A stretch of 20,450 bases of DNA from Actinomycetes bacterium (GCA_023436925.1 JAEZHJ010000070.1:1-20450), one strand, 5' to 3'. Positions 1 to 8,022 are shown, numbered from the stretch's first letter. The notes: a model not told the origin generated them from the sequence alone. A program made the numbers and translations.

Positions 1-2633
1 CGAGCGGTCCGGGTACCCCAGTCGTCCTCCCAGCGCAGGCTGAGTCGCCAGCGGCCCAGGCCCGGCAGGCTGTCCGGTCGCAGCCGGATCCGCCACCCGG
101 GCCCGTCCGCCTCGGGCCGGCCCACCGGATGGTGCTGCCAGCGGCCGTCCTGCTTGCGTGAGGCGACCAGCCACACCGGGCGGCCCCCGGACGGATCATC
201 GGTGCCGGCCAGCCGGGTGACCGGCAGGTGGTGCAGGCGCGCCGCAACCCTCAGCGTGGGGCAGTCCATCGAGTGCCGCAGGGCCTCCCCGTCGCCGGAC
301 CGCAGCGCCCTGGCGACACGTTCCTCGGAGGTCCCGGGGCGGGCGGCCAGCGGGCCGGCCTGCGCCGCCAGCCGGGCCAGGGCGGCAGCGGCCGTTGCGA
401 CCGGGGCCGCGATCGCCGGTTGGGTGCTGAGCACCGGAACCAGCACCGTGGCGAGCAACTCGGCCAGTTCGGCGGGCGACAGCCGGCCTGTGTCGGCGAC
501 CGCGGCCAGGATCGCCACCGCGTCCGCAGCCGCGAGGGCGGTCGGACGGCCGAGGTTGCCGCGCCGGTCGGTGATCGGCAGCAGGCGGGCGGCGTCCACC
601 GGCCGGCCGGCGCAGCCCAAGGCGTAGATCGCCCGCTGCACCGATGACAGGCCGCGCCAGGCGGTGGTCGGAGCCAGCCCGACCAGGCCGGACAGCGCGG
701 CGGCCAGGCGACTCATCTCCTGCTCGTCGGGGGCCCGGTCGGCCATCCCGCCGAGATAGGCCCGCAGGTGCCTCCAGCAGTCGTCCGGCAGGATCACCGA
801 CCAGTACTCCGCGCGTACCGCCGGGTCGGCAGTGGCGACCAGCCCGGCGGCCTCGGTCTCCTGGGTCAGGTAGCTCAGCGTGGCAACCGCCGAGCCCTGC
901 GCCGCGGTCATCGACCCCGGACGGGTGCGATAGCGGTAGCTCAGCACCGGGACGACGCTGATGCGCCGCGCAGCCAGCAGCGCCCTGGTCATCGGGACGA
1001 TGTCGTTGGCGCGGGGGACGTTGGGGAACTCCAGCTGGTTGGCCAGCCAGAAATCGCGCCGGATCAGCCGGTTCCAGCACACCCGGTGGGTGAGCAGGCG
1101 GGGGTGCTGCGCCGGCTCGACGGCGTCCAGCTCGAGGTCGTAGCCGAACAGCGTTCCGCCGTCCCAGCGCCAGGTGTCGCCGAACTTCTCATAGCTCGCG
1201 CTGACGATCTCGGCGTCGGTGCGCCGGGCGGTCTCCAGCATGGCCGCGTAGGCGTCCGGCGGGACGATGTCGTCACCGTCGGCGAAGCAGAGCCACTCCC
1301 CGGTGGCCGCGGCAACCCCGGTGTTGCGGGCCGCCCCGCCGCCTCGGACCGGGGACCGCAGCAGTCGGAGCCGGGCGTCCTGTCGGGCGTGCCGCTCCAG
1401 GATCTGCCAGGTGGTGTCGCTGGAATGGTCGTCGACGACGATGATCTCCAGCCGTGGGCCCGCCGCCGCCCGGACGCTGTCCAGCAGCTCGTCGAGGTAG
1501 TCCTCGACATCATGGGTGGGGATCACCACCGAGATGTCCGGCGTCCCGCCAGTGCCCGGCGCGGCAGGCGGGGGTGGTGGTGTCGGCAGGAACCGGCGGC
1601 GGAAGCCGTCGGCCAACGTGTCCCCGCCCAGGCCGAGCAGCGGGCGGAGCTTCTCCGGCGGCGGCCCGTCCAGGGCGTCCAGCGCCGACACAGCGTCGGC
1701 ACCGGTCGCGCCGTCGCGCTGCGGCAGCAGGGCCGGCTGGGCCAGCGCGAGCAGGGCGAGCCGCCAGCGGTCGCGTGCCGGCAGGCGTGCCAGTCGGGCG
1801 GTCGAGGCCGCGGCGACCGCCCGACTGACGACAGCCGCGCCGCGGTCGGCGGTAGCGGGATCGGACGCGACGAGCTCGCCCGACCGTTCCACAACGATGC
1901 CGAGGACCTGCCCGGCGAAGCGCTCGGCGGCGTCCGGCCGGTCGGCTCCGGTCAGGAGTTCCAGCACCTGCCCGCTCTCGGCGAGCCAGTCGTCCAGCGA
2001 GGGCGCGGCGGCTTGGGGCGGGTAGCACACCACGGCGGTGCCGACGTCGACGGCGCGGGCGGCGGCGAAGGCACGGGCCAGCAGCAGCCGTCCGGTCGGC
2101 CCGGGATCGCAGTCGCGGTCCAGAGCGCCTGCCTCGGCCAGGGAAGACCGCCGGAAGACCACGGCCGCGAGGTCGGCCAGCGCCACGTCGGGGCGCTCGA
2201 CCGGGGTGAGGGCGAGTCCCGGGTCCAGGGTGTCGGGCCGCAGCGCTCTGGCCAACGGGTCGTCGCCGACCGCGCCGACGGCGAGGTCGGAGCCGCTGTC
2301 CTCCAGACTTTCCACCAGGGCCGCGTAGCCGCCGTGGGCGGTCAGTCCGTCCGGGCGGGCAAGGACGAGGTAGCGTCCGCGGGCGGCGGCCAGCCCGGCG
2401 AACCCCGGCACCCCGTCGCGGCGATCGGTGATCACCCGCACCCGCCGATCGCTGCGGGACAGCCGACGGGCCACGGCGGCGGGCTCGGGGGCGGATCCGT
2501 CGTCAACCACGACGACCTCAAGGTCCAGCGGCTGGCGCAGGATCGACAGGATCGAGGCCGCGAACTCGTCCGATCTTCCGGCCGCGGCGAGCGCCACGCT
2601 GAGCGTCGCTGCAGGTGTCACAGGCTGAGCCAA
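1..2633 (-). CDS. Tandem family-2 glycosyltransferase, C-terminus cut off by the window edge
   Basis: The frame stays open from 2633 to the window edge (877 codons seen), so the C-terminus is missing. Residues ~9-220 look like a GT-A/GT2 domain: it has VVVVDDGS, but the acidic DxD site is replaced by an ARPDG stretch, so it may be inactive. Residues ~365-600 form a second GT2 domain with VVIPTHDVE, IIVVDDHSSD, GGGAARNTG and DGDD (D452, D454), which bind the nucleotide-sugar and metal in this family. After it comes an Ala-rich helical part and the beginning of a beta-rich region (WRLSLRWEDDW). The likely job is adding sugars or polyol-phosphate units to a surface glycan at the cytoplasmic membrane; the sugar is unknown. 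It is divergent to the phosphonate operon. I chose TTG 2633 because AGGGGA and a TATA-like hexamer lie just upstream; GTG 2621 is the alternative. Confidence 0.85.
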   Translation of the reverse strand, partial: MAQPVTPAATLSVALAAAGRSDEFAASILSILRQPLDLEVVVVDDGSAPEPAAVARRLSRSDRRVRVITDRRDGVPGFAGLAAARGRYLVLARPDGLTAHGGYAALVESLEDSGSDLAVGAVGDDPLARALRPDTLDPGLALTPVERPDVALADLAAVVFRRSSLAEAGALDRDCDPGPTGRLLLARAFAAARAVDVGTAVVCYPPQAAAPSLDDWLAESGQVLELLTGADRPDAAERFAGQVLGIVVERSGELVASDPATADRGAAVVSRAVAAASTARLARLPARDRWRLALLALAQPALLPQRDGATGADAVSALDALDGPPPEKLRPLLGLGGDTLADGFRRRFLPTPPPPPAAPGTGGTPDISVVIPTHDVEDYLDELLDSVRAAAGPRLEIIVVDDHSSDTTWQILERHARQDARLRLLRSPVRGGGAARNTGVAAATGEWLCFADGDDIVPPDAYAAMLETARRTDAEIVSASYEKFGDTWRWDGGTLFGYDLELDAVEPAQHPRLLTHRVCWNRLIRRDFWLANQLEFPNVPRANDIVPMTRALLAARRISVVPVLSYRYRTRPGSMTAAQGSAVATLSYLTQETEAAGLVATADPAVRAEYWSVILPDDCWRHLRAYLGGMADRAPDEQEMSRLAAALSGLVGLAPTTAWRGLSSVQRAIYALGCAGRPVDAARLLPITDRRGNLGRPTALAAADAVAILAAVADTGRLSPAELAELLATVLVPVLSTQPAIAAPVATAAAALARLAAQAGPLAARPGTSEERVARALRSGDGEALRHSMDCPTLRVAARLHHLPVTRLAGTDDPSGGRPVWLVASRKQDGRWQHHPVGRPEADGPGWRIRLRPDSLPGLGRWRLSLRWEDDWGTRTA

Positions 2634-2639
2634 GGTTCC

Positions 2640-2645
2640 CCTATA
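2640..2645 (-). promoter_or_regulatory. Possible -10 box of the GT2 gene
   Basis: On the minus strand TATAGG ends exactly 6 bases before the TTG at 2633, the same spacing as in other genes of this window and fitting a leaderless transcript. The same bases also give AGGGGA, a Shine-Dalgarno-like match only 3-4 bases from the TTG, so the two readings cannot be separated here. Confidence 0.35.
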
Positions 2646-2647
2646 CT
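2642..2647 (+). promoter_or_regulatory. Possible -10 box of the phosphonate operon
   Basis: TATACT matches the TATAAT consensus at 5 of 6 positions and lies in the AT-richer gap between the divergent GT2 gene and pepM. No clear -35 box is seen 16-19 bases upstream. It would give a leader of about 95 bases containing the hairpin at 2705-2724. It overlaps the possible minus-strand -10 box, so the two transcripts may be co-regulated. Confidence 0.35.
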
Positions 2648-2704
2648 GCCGCTGGTCATACAAAACGATGCACCCGCCCGCTCCTCATCGAAACTCGGCC
2701 AGCC

Positions 2705-2724
2705 TGAAGACGGTAGGGTCTTCA
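2705..2724 (+). promoter_or_regulatory. Perfect 7-bp inverted repeat in the pepM leader
   Basis: TGAAGAC and GTCTTCA are separated by 6 bases (GGTAGG) and end 12 bases before the ribosome binding site of pepM. It could be a protein operator half-site pair or an RNA hairpin near the translation start. There is no T-run after it, so it is not a typical terminator. Confidence 0.4.
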
Positions 2725-2736
2725 AGGGTTCTCTCC

Positions 2737-2741
2737 AGGAG
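2737..2741 (+). promoter_or_regulatory. Ribosome binding site of pepM
   Basis: AGGAG lies 6 bases before ATG 2748. It fixes the start inside an open frame that extends far upstream without a stop. Confidence 0.8.
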
Positions 2742-2747
2742 TTGTTG

Positions 2748-4055
2748 ATGCCAAACGGGAAATCAGTCTACATAGCCATTTCCTCAGACATCCTCCACCA
2801 AGGCCACCTGAATGTCCTTGAAGTCGGTGCAAAACTCGGGGAAGTGACGGTCGGACTTCTCACTGACCAGGCAATTGCCACCTACAAACGGCTGCCGATC
2901 CTCGATTTCGAGTCCCGCCGCGCGCTGTTCGCCAGCCTGCGGAACGTCTCCCGCGTGGTGCCCCAGGAGACCCTCTCCTACGCCGACAACATCCGCCGGC
3001 TGCGGCCCGACTACGTCGTGCACGGTGACGACTGGACCCAGGGGGTCCAGGCGATGGTGCGCACCGAGGTGATCGAGCTGCTGGCCGAGTACGGCGGCGA
3101 ACTGGTCGAGATCCCGGCCACCACGGGAGTGTCCGGATCCGACCTGGAACGGGCGCTTCGCCCCTTGATGAACACCAGCGAGATCCGCCGCTCCAAGCTG
3201 CGCCGGCTGCTCGGGCTCAAGCCCTACCTGCGGGCGATCGAGGCGTCCAACGGGCTGAGCGCCCTGATCGTCGAGAACGTGAAGGCCACCGACCCCGAGA
3301 CCGTCGAGGTCCGCGAGTTCGACGCGATGTGGGTGTCGAGCCTGTGCGACTCCACGTTCAAGGGCAAGCCCGACATCGAACTGGTCGACCTCACCAGCCG
3401 GCTGCGGACAATCGACGAGATCATGGAGGTCTCGACCAAGCCGATCATCGTCGACGGCGACACCGGCGGCCGCGAGGAGCACTTCGGCTACACCGTCCGG
3501 ACGCTGGAGCGCCGCGGTGTCTCGGCGGTCATCATCGAGGACAAGACCGGCCTGAAGCAGAACTCCCTGTTCGGAACCGACGCGGTGCAGACCCTGGACG
3601 ACCCGGCCGAGTTCGCCAACAAGATCAACATCGGCAAGCAGAGCCAGTCCACCCGCGACTTCATGATCATCGCGCGTCTGGAGAGCCTGATCGCCGGGGC
3701 CGGGGTGGACGACGCGCTGCGCCGCGCCAAGACCTACCTCTCCGGGGGTGCAGACGGGATCATGATCCACTCCCGGCACTCCGACGGCGAGGAGATCCGC
3801 GAGTTCATGCGGCGGTTCCGCGAGTTCTCCGCGGAGACCCCGGTGGCGCTGGTCCCGACCACCTACAACCAGTTCTACGAGGAGGAACTGGCCGACTGGG
3901 GGGCCAACATCATCATCCACGCCAACCACCTGCTGCGCAGCGCGTACCCGGCCATGCTGCACACCGCCCGGCGGATCCTCGACTGCCGGCGCAGCAAGGA
4001 AGTCGACCACGAGATCATGTCCATCAAGGACGTCCTGAGCCTGATTCCGGAGTGA
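2748..4055 (+). CDS. pepM: Phosphoenolpyruvate mutase with N-terminal cytidylyltransferase-like domain
   Basis: 435 residues. The C-terminal part (~170-435) is PEP mutase, which isomerises PEP to phosphonopyruvate and forms the C-P bond: EDKTGLKQNS at 264-273 is the diagnostic EDKxGxKxNS motif, with VDGDTGG (Mg site) and DSTFKGKPD before it. The N-terminal part (~5-145) is a HIGH-superfamily nucleotidyltransferase-like domain: ISSDILHQGH holds the HxGH signature (17-20), followed by TGVSGSDL. Such fusions are known in phosphonate clusters; the extra domain may activate a phosphonate with CTP. It is the first gene of the operon, with ppd starting 2 bases after its stop. The first ~130 bases have unusual codons (AAA, TCA, ATA, CTT) and low GC. 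ATG 2748 is supported by AGGAG. It is cytoplasmic. Isocitrate-lyase-like relatives are ruled out by the EDKxGxKxNS motif. Confidence 0.95.
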   Translation: MPNGKSVYIAISSDILHQGHLNVLEVGAKLGEVTVGLLTDQAIATYKRLPILDFESRRALFASLRNVSRVVPQETLSYADNIRRLRPDYVVHGDDWTQGVQAMVRTEVIELLAEYGGELVEIPATTGVSGSDLERALRPLMNTSEIRRSKLRRLLGLKPYLRAIEASNGLSALIVENVKATDPETVEVREFDAMWVSSLCDSTFKGKPDIELVDLTSRLRTIDEIMEVSTKPIIVDGDTGGREEHFGYTVRTLERRGVSAVIIEDKTGLKQNSLFGTDAVQTLDDPAEFANKINIGKQSQSTRDFMIIARLESLIAGAGVDDALRRAKTYLSGGADGIMIHSRHSDGEEIREFMRRFREFSAETPVALVPTTYNQFYEEELADWGANIIIHANHLLRSAYPAMLHTARRILDCRRSKEVDHEIMSIKDVLSLIPE

Positions 4056-4057
4056 GC

Positions 4058-5185
4058 GTGCACCTGATCGACCCGGTGGCCTTCCACGCCTGCCTCGGCG
4101 GCCATGGCATCGACCTGTTCGCCGGCGTGCCGGACTCCCTGCTGCAGGACCTGTGCGCCTGCATCGAGGAGCGCTCGCCGCGTGAGAAGAACGTCATCAC
4201 CGCCAACGAGGGCAACGCGGTCGCCCTCGCCTGCGGCTACCACATCGCGACCGGTAACTACGCCGCCGTGTACCTGCAGAACTCCGGCCTGGGCAACACG
4301 GTCAACCCGCTGCTCTCACTGGCCCACCCGCAGGTGTACGGCGTCCCGATGCTGCTGGTGGTCGGGTGGCGCGGCGAGCCGGGGGTGAAGGACGAGCCGC
4401 AGCACGTCGCGCAGGGCCGGTTGACGCTGCCGACCCTGGACACCCTGGAGGTGCCCTACCAGGTGCTCGACCCGCAGCAGTGGGAGGCGCAGGTCGACTG
4501 GGCGGTCGAGCAGATGCGCAGCAGCAGCGCCCCGGTCGCCCTGGTCGTCCGCAAGGGCAGCTTCGCGCGGTACCCGGCCGCTGAACGCCCGACCTCGCTC
4601 CGCCTCACCCGGGAGCGCGCCCTGGAGATCGTCGCTGAGGTGATCGGGCCGGACGCCTTCGTGGTGTCGACCACCGGCAAGACCTCCCGCGAGCTGTTCG
4701 AGATCCGCGAGCGGCGGGGCGAGGGCCACAGCCACGACTTCCTCACCGTCGGCGGCATGGGCCACGCCGCGTCCATCGCGATGGGGATGTGCCCGGGCAC
4801 CGACGAGACCGTCCTGTGCATCGACGGCGACGGTGGCTTCCTGATGCACCTCGGGTCGCTGGCGGTGACCGCGCAGCGGGCCGGGCGGAACTTCCGCTAT
4901 CTGCTGATCAACAACGGCGCCCATGAATCGGTCGGGGGCCAGCCGACGGTCGCCTTCGACATCGACGTCGCCGCCATCCTCACCGCGGCAGGGTTCGAGC
5001 ACGTCGAGTCGGTGTGCGACGAGGCGGACCTTGCCGACGCCGTCCGCCGGCTCGCCGCCGCCCCCCGCTCGGCGCTGGTCGTCGAGGTGGCCCAGGGCTC
5101 CCGTCCGGACCTGGGGCGGCCCACCATCGCTCCAGCGGCCAACAAGGTCGACATGATGGCGCAGTTCGGAGCATCGCGGCCTTGA
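4058..5185 (+). CDS. ppd: Phosphonopyruvate decarboxylase
   Basis: 375 residues, the usual length. It decarboxylates phosphonopyruvate to phosphonoacetaldehyde with thiamine diphosphate and Mg, which pulls the unfavourable PEP mutase reaction forward. The N-terminal ThDP half has FAGVPDS and TANEGNAVALACG, with E51 as the expected cofactor-activating glutamate. The C-terminal half has GDGG at 257-260 and NN at 285-286, the two ends of the ThDP/Mg motif, then GAHESVGGQPT as in this family. The start is GTG 4058, with GGAG (4049-4052) 5 bases upstream and only 2 bases after the pepM stop. The stop overlaps the TTG start of the next gene (TTGA), so the three genes should be translationally coupled. 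Sulfopyruvate decarboxylase is the nearest alternative, but pepM next to it settles the call. Confidence 0.94.
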   Translation: MHLIDPVAFHACLGGHGIDLFAGVPDSLLQDLCACIEERSPREKNVITANEGNAVALACGYHIATGNYAAVYLQNSGLGNTVNPLLSLAHPQVYGVPMLLVVGWRGEPGVKDEPQHVAQGRLTLPTLDTLEVPYQVLDPQQWEAQVDWAVEQMRSSSAPVALVVRKGSFARYPAAERPTSLRLTRERALEIVAEVIGPDAFVVSTTGKTSRELFEIRERRGEGHSHDFLTVGGMGHAASIAMGMCPGTDETVLCIDGDGGFLMHLGSLAVTAQRAGRNFRYLLINNGAHESVGGQPTVAFDIDVAAILTAAGFEHVESVCDEADLADAVRRLAAAPRSALVVEVAQGSRPDLGRPTIAPAANKVDMMAQFGASRP

Positions 5186-7908
5186 AGGCACTGATCTTCA
5201 ACTCCGGGCTCGGCAACCGGATGGGTGAATTCACCCGCGACCACCACAAGTCGATGGCCCGGCTGTCGAACGGGGAACCGATCTTCGCCCGGCAGCTGCG
5301 CTTGCTGGCCGCCCACGGCATCACCGAGGTCGTCGTCACCACCGGTCCCCACGCCGGGCAACTGGAGGCGGTGGCCGCCGAGCCGCGGTTCGGCGGGCTG
5401 GACGTCAGGTTCGTGCCGAACGAGGTCTACGACCAGACCAACTACCTCTACTCGATGCACCTGGCCCGGGAGTACCTGGCCGACGACGTCCTGCTGCTGC
5501 ACGGCGACCTGGTCTTCAACGGCGGCGTGCTGGCCCGGCTCCTGGCCGACCCCCGCCCCGACCTGGGGGCGGTCAACCGCGACCTGCCGCTGCCCGACAA
5601 GGACTTCAAGGCGCGACTGTCCGGAGACCTCATCACCGAGGTCTCGGTGACCTCCTTCGGCCAGGACTGCGTGGCCTTCCAGCCGCTGTACAAGCTCAGC
5701 CGTCGGGCCCTGGAGATCTGGCTGGACCGGGTCGCCGCCTTCGTGGCGGCCGGCAACACCGGGGTCTACGCCGAGAACGCCCTCAACGAGGTGAGCGCCG
5801 AGGCCGGCATCCAGGCCTTCTCCTACGCCGCCGACTTCGTCAGCGAGGTCGACACCCTTGACGACCTGGCGGAGGTGTCGAGCGCGATCCGGCTGTTCGA
5901 CTTCGCCGAGCAGCCGGTCCTGGCCGAGCCGGACGACTACCGGCGGATCCCGGACCTGCTGCGCGCCGCCGGCGCCCACCGTCCCCTCGTCGTCGGGGGC
6001 AGCGGATACCGGAACTCGATCATCCGTGACGTCCTCGAGAAGGAGCTGAGCCCGGTCGTCTTCGACGCCTACTCCGCCAACCCCAGGCTGGAGGAGGTCC
6101 ACGCCGGCTTGCGCCTGCTGCAGGAGCAGGGCTGCGACAGCCTGATCTCGGTCGGCGGCGGCAGCGCGATGGATGTCGCCAAGTGCATCAAGCTGCTCGC
6201 GGCCACCGACAGCCCGGACTTCCCCGCCTCCGGGGCTCCGCTGGCGCGCACAGTGCCGCACCTCGCGGTACCCACCACCGCCGGCACCGGCAGCGAGTCC
6301 ACCCACTTCGCGGTCGTCTACATCGAGGGGGAGAAGCACTCCGTCGCCCACGACGCCGCGCTGCCCGACTGGGCGCTGCTGGAGCCGCGCCTGCTGGAGG
6401 GACTGCCGGAGTACCACAAGAAGGCCAGCCTGCTGGACGCCCTGGCCCAGTGCGTTGAGTCGCTGTGGGCCAGCTCGGCGACCCCACGCAGCCGCGAGTA
6501 CGCCCGCCAGGGACTGCGGCTCATCCTCGACGACTGCTTCGCCTACTTCCACAAGGCCACCGGCTTCGACGAGGACCTCACCCGCCGGATGCAACGGGCC
6601 GCCAACCTGAGCGGCCGGGCGATCAACCTCACCAAGACGACGGCGCCGCACGCGATGAGCTACGGGCTGACGGCCCGGTACGGCATCGCCCACGGTCACG
6701 CGGCAGCGCTGTGCCTGCGCGGGATCTGGCGGTACTACGCCCACCTGGCCGAGACCGACCCGGTCCGCGCGGAGCCGGTTCAGCCGGCGCTGGCCGAACT
6801 CTCCGAGGTGTTCGGCACGGAGACCCCCGCAGGCGCGGCCGCCAAGCTCGGCGTGATCATCGAGGCGCTGCGGCTGGCCGCACCGGTTCCGCAGTCGCCA
6901 GACGACGTCGACGACCTGCTCGCCTCGGTCAACGCCGAGCGGCTCGGCAACAGCCCGGTGGTGCCCACCGTGGCGGAGCTGCGCACGGTGTACGAGTTCG
7001 TCCTCGAGTTGCGCAGCGAGCCGTACCCGCTGGCCGACGTGACCCGGGCCGCGCTCCCGGCCTCGGCGGACGTGATGCGCGACCTGGCCGAGCTGCAGGC
7101 CGCCGAGCTGGAGATCCTGCAGGCCTTCGACGAGTTCTGCACCACCCACGGCCTGCGCTACTACCTCAGCGAGGGCTCCATCCTGGGCGCCGTCCGGCAC
7201 GGCGGCTTCATCCCCTGGGACGACGACGTCGACGTCATGCTGCCGCGGGAGGACTACCGCCGCTTCGTCGAGTTGGCGCGGGCCGGGCACCTGCCGGACT
7301 GGCTGAACCTGGACTGCTTCGAGACCAACCCGCGGCACTGGGTCTTCGGCGCCAAGCTCCAGACGACCCGTCCCAGCAGGTTCGTACTGCCCAAGATCGC
7401 AGCGCTGGCCAGTTTCAACGGTCCCTACCTCGACATCTTCCCGGTGGATGCGGTCAGCCAGACCGCCGGAGGGCGGTTCGCCGTGCAGAAGGTACTGCTG
7501 CGCACCCTGCGGCGCGCCCTGTTCATGAGCTCGGGCCGCTCCCGCGGGCTTCGCCGCAACCCCGTGGCACGGATCCCGCTCTATCTGGTGACCCGGTTCC
7601 TGAAGCCGCCGATCCTGCACCGCTGGATCACCTGGGTGCAGTCGCAGTTCAACGCCGGGCCGGAGGCGACCCATTGGGCGAACCTGTGCAGCTACTACCC
7701 GCTGGAGCGCGAGGTCTTCCCGCGGGAGTGGTTCGGGCAGGGCCGCCGGGTCGGATTCGAGGGACTGCAGGTGCCGATTCCTGACCGTGCCGAGGACATG
7801 CTGGCGTGCATCTACGGCCCCGGGTACCGGGGCGTGCCGAGCCTGCGGGACCGCTCGCTGCGCTCCCACGCCTTCACCGCGCTGCCGGACGCACTCGCGG
7901 CGCCGTGA
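5182..7908 (+). CDS. Trifunctional fusion: phosphonate nucleotidyltransferase, phosphonoacetaldehyde reductase, LicD transferase
   Basis: 908 residues. (1) ~1-235 is a MobA/LicC/PntC-like NTP transferase: FNSGLGNRMG, K23 in HHKSM, NYLYS, and HGD at 107-109; it probably couples CTP to the phosphonate. (2) ~262-615 is an iron-type alcohol dehydrogenase most like phosphonoacetaldehyde reductase (PhpC): GGGSAMD from 325, PTTAGTGSE from 364, presumed metal ligands D419, Q423, H490 and H504. It would make 2-hydroxyethylphosphonate. (3) ~630-890 is a LicD phosphotransferase: YYLSEGS, GAVRHGGFIPWDDDVD (W679-D684) and EWFG. It would move the activated phosphonate onto a glycan. The TTG start overlaps the ppd stop, has GGAG 11 bases upstream, and puts the nucleotide-binding strand at residue 2; ATG 5221 would cut that motif. 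Substrate order is inferred from the neighbours; the fold calls are firm. No signal peptide or membrane helix is seen. Confidence 0.9.
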   Translation: MKALIFNSGLGNRMGEFTRDHHKSMARLSNGEPIFARQLRLLAAHGITEVVVTTGPHAGQLEAVAAEPRFGGLDVRFVPNEVYDQTNYLYSMHLAREYLADDVLLLHGDLVFNGGVLARLLADPRPDLGAVNRDLPLPDKDFKARLSGDLITEVSVTSFGQDCVAFQPLYKLSRRALEIWLDRVAAFVAAGNTGVYAENALNEVSAEAGIQAFSYAADFVSEVDTLDDLAEVSSAIRLFDFAEQPVLAEPDDYRRIPDLLRAAGAHRPLVVGGSGYRNSIIRDVLEKELSPVVFDAYSANPRLEEVHAGLRLLQEQGCDSLISVGGGSAMDVAKCIKLLAATDSPDFPASGAPLARTVPHLAVPTTAGTGSESTHFAVVYIEGEKHSVAHDAALPDWALLEPRLLEGLPEYHKKASLLDALAQCVESLWASSATPRSREYARQGLRLILDDCFAYFHKATGFDEDLTRRMQRAANLSGRAINLTKTTAPHAMSYGLTARYGIAHGHAAALCLRGIWRYYAHLAETDPVRAEPVQPALAELSEVFGTETPAGAAAKLGVIIEALRLAAPVPQSPDDVDDLLASVNAERLGNSPVVPTVAELRTVYEFVLELRSEPYPLADVTRAALPASADVMRDLAELQAAELEILQAFDEFCTTHGLRYYLSEGSILGAVRHGGFIPWDDDVDVMLPREDYRRFVELARAGHLPDWLNLDCFETNPRHWVFGAKLQTTRPSRFVLPKIAALASFNGPYLDIFPVDAVSQTAGGRFAVQKVLLRTLRRALFMSSGRSRGLRRNPVARIPLYLVTRFLKPPILHRWITWVQSQFNAGPEATHWANLCSYYPLEREVFPREWFGQGRRVGFEGLQVPIPDRAEDMLACIYGPGYRGVPSLRDRSLRSHAFTALPDALAAP

Positions 7909-7920
7909 CGGCTAACGCCC

Positions 7921-7940
7921 TTGGTCCGGGCAAGGACCGG
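7921..7940 (+). repeat. Small inverted repeat between the fusion gene and the next gene
   Basis: GGTCC and GGACC (7923-7927 and 7934-7938) are separated by GGGCAA; flanking TT and GG can add wobble pairs. It sits 12 bases after the stop at 7906-7908. No T-run follows, so if it acts as a transcription punctuation signal it would be Rho-type or attenuating only. Confidence 0.25.
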
Positions 7941-7950
7941 TTGGCTGGGC

Positions 7951-7963
7951 GAGAATGGGAGCC
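7951..7963 (+). promoter_or_regulatory. Possible internal start signal: GAGAAT plus GGGAG
   Basis: GAGAAT (4 of 6 matches to TATAAT) and GGGAG (7957-7961) precede an ATG at 7964. That ATG opens only a 23-codon frame ending with TGA at 8033-8035, which overlaps the start of the following large gene at 8023 in another frame. It could be a coupled leader peptide, or the true start of the large gene if one base is missing in the C-run at about 7971-7976. Confidence 0.3.
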
Positions 7964-8022
7964 ATGCTGACCCCCCAAGCTCGTCCGCACCCCCCTGCCC
8001 GAGCGAGGCGGACCCGCCGGCG

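Noticed and set aside
768..2747. The open frame of pepM extends about 660 codons upstream on the plus strand, suggesting a much larger protein.
   Set aside because: That part lies antisense to a clear GT2 gene and has shadow-type composition; AGGAG and ATG 2748 with an immediate HxGH domain fix the real start.
4897..7869. A 990-codon open frame on the minus strand opposite ppd and the trifunctional gene.
   Set aside because: Same reason: low-complexity product, no recognisable domain, and strong enzyme motifs on the other strand.
7921..8022. TTG 7921 as the start of the 1541-residue protein.
   Set aside because: There is no ribosome binding site before it, it falls in the inverted repeat after the preceding gene, and homology to the preceding fusion begins exactly at ATG 8023.
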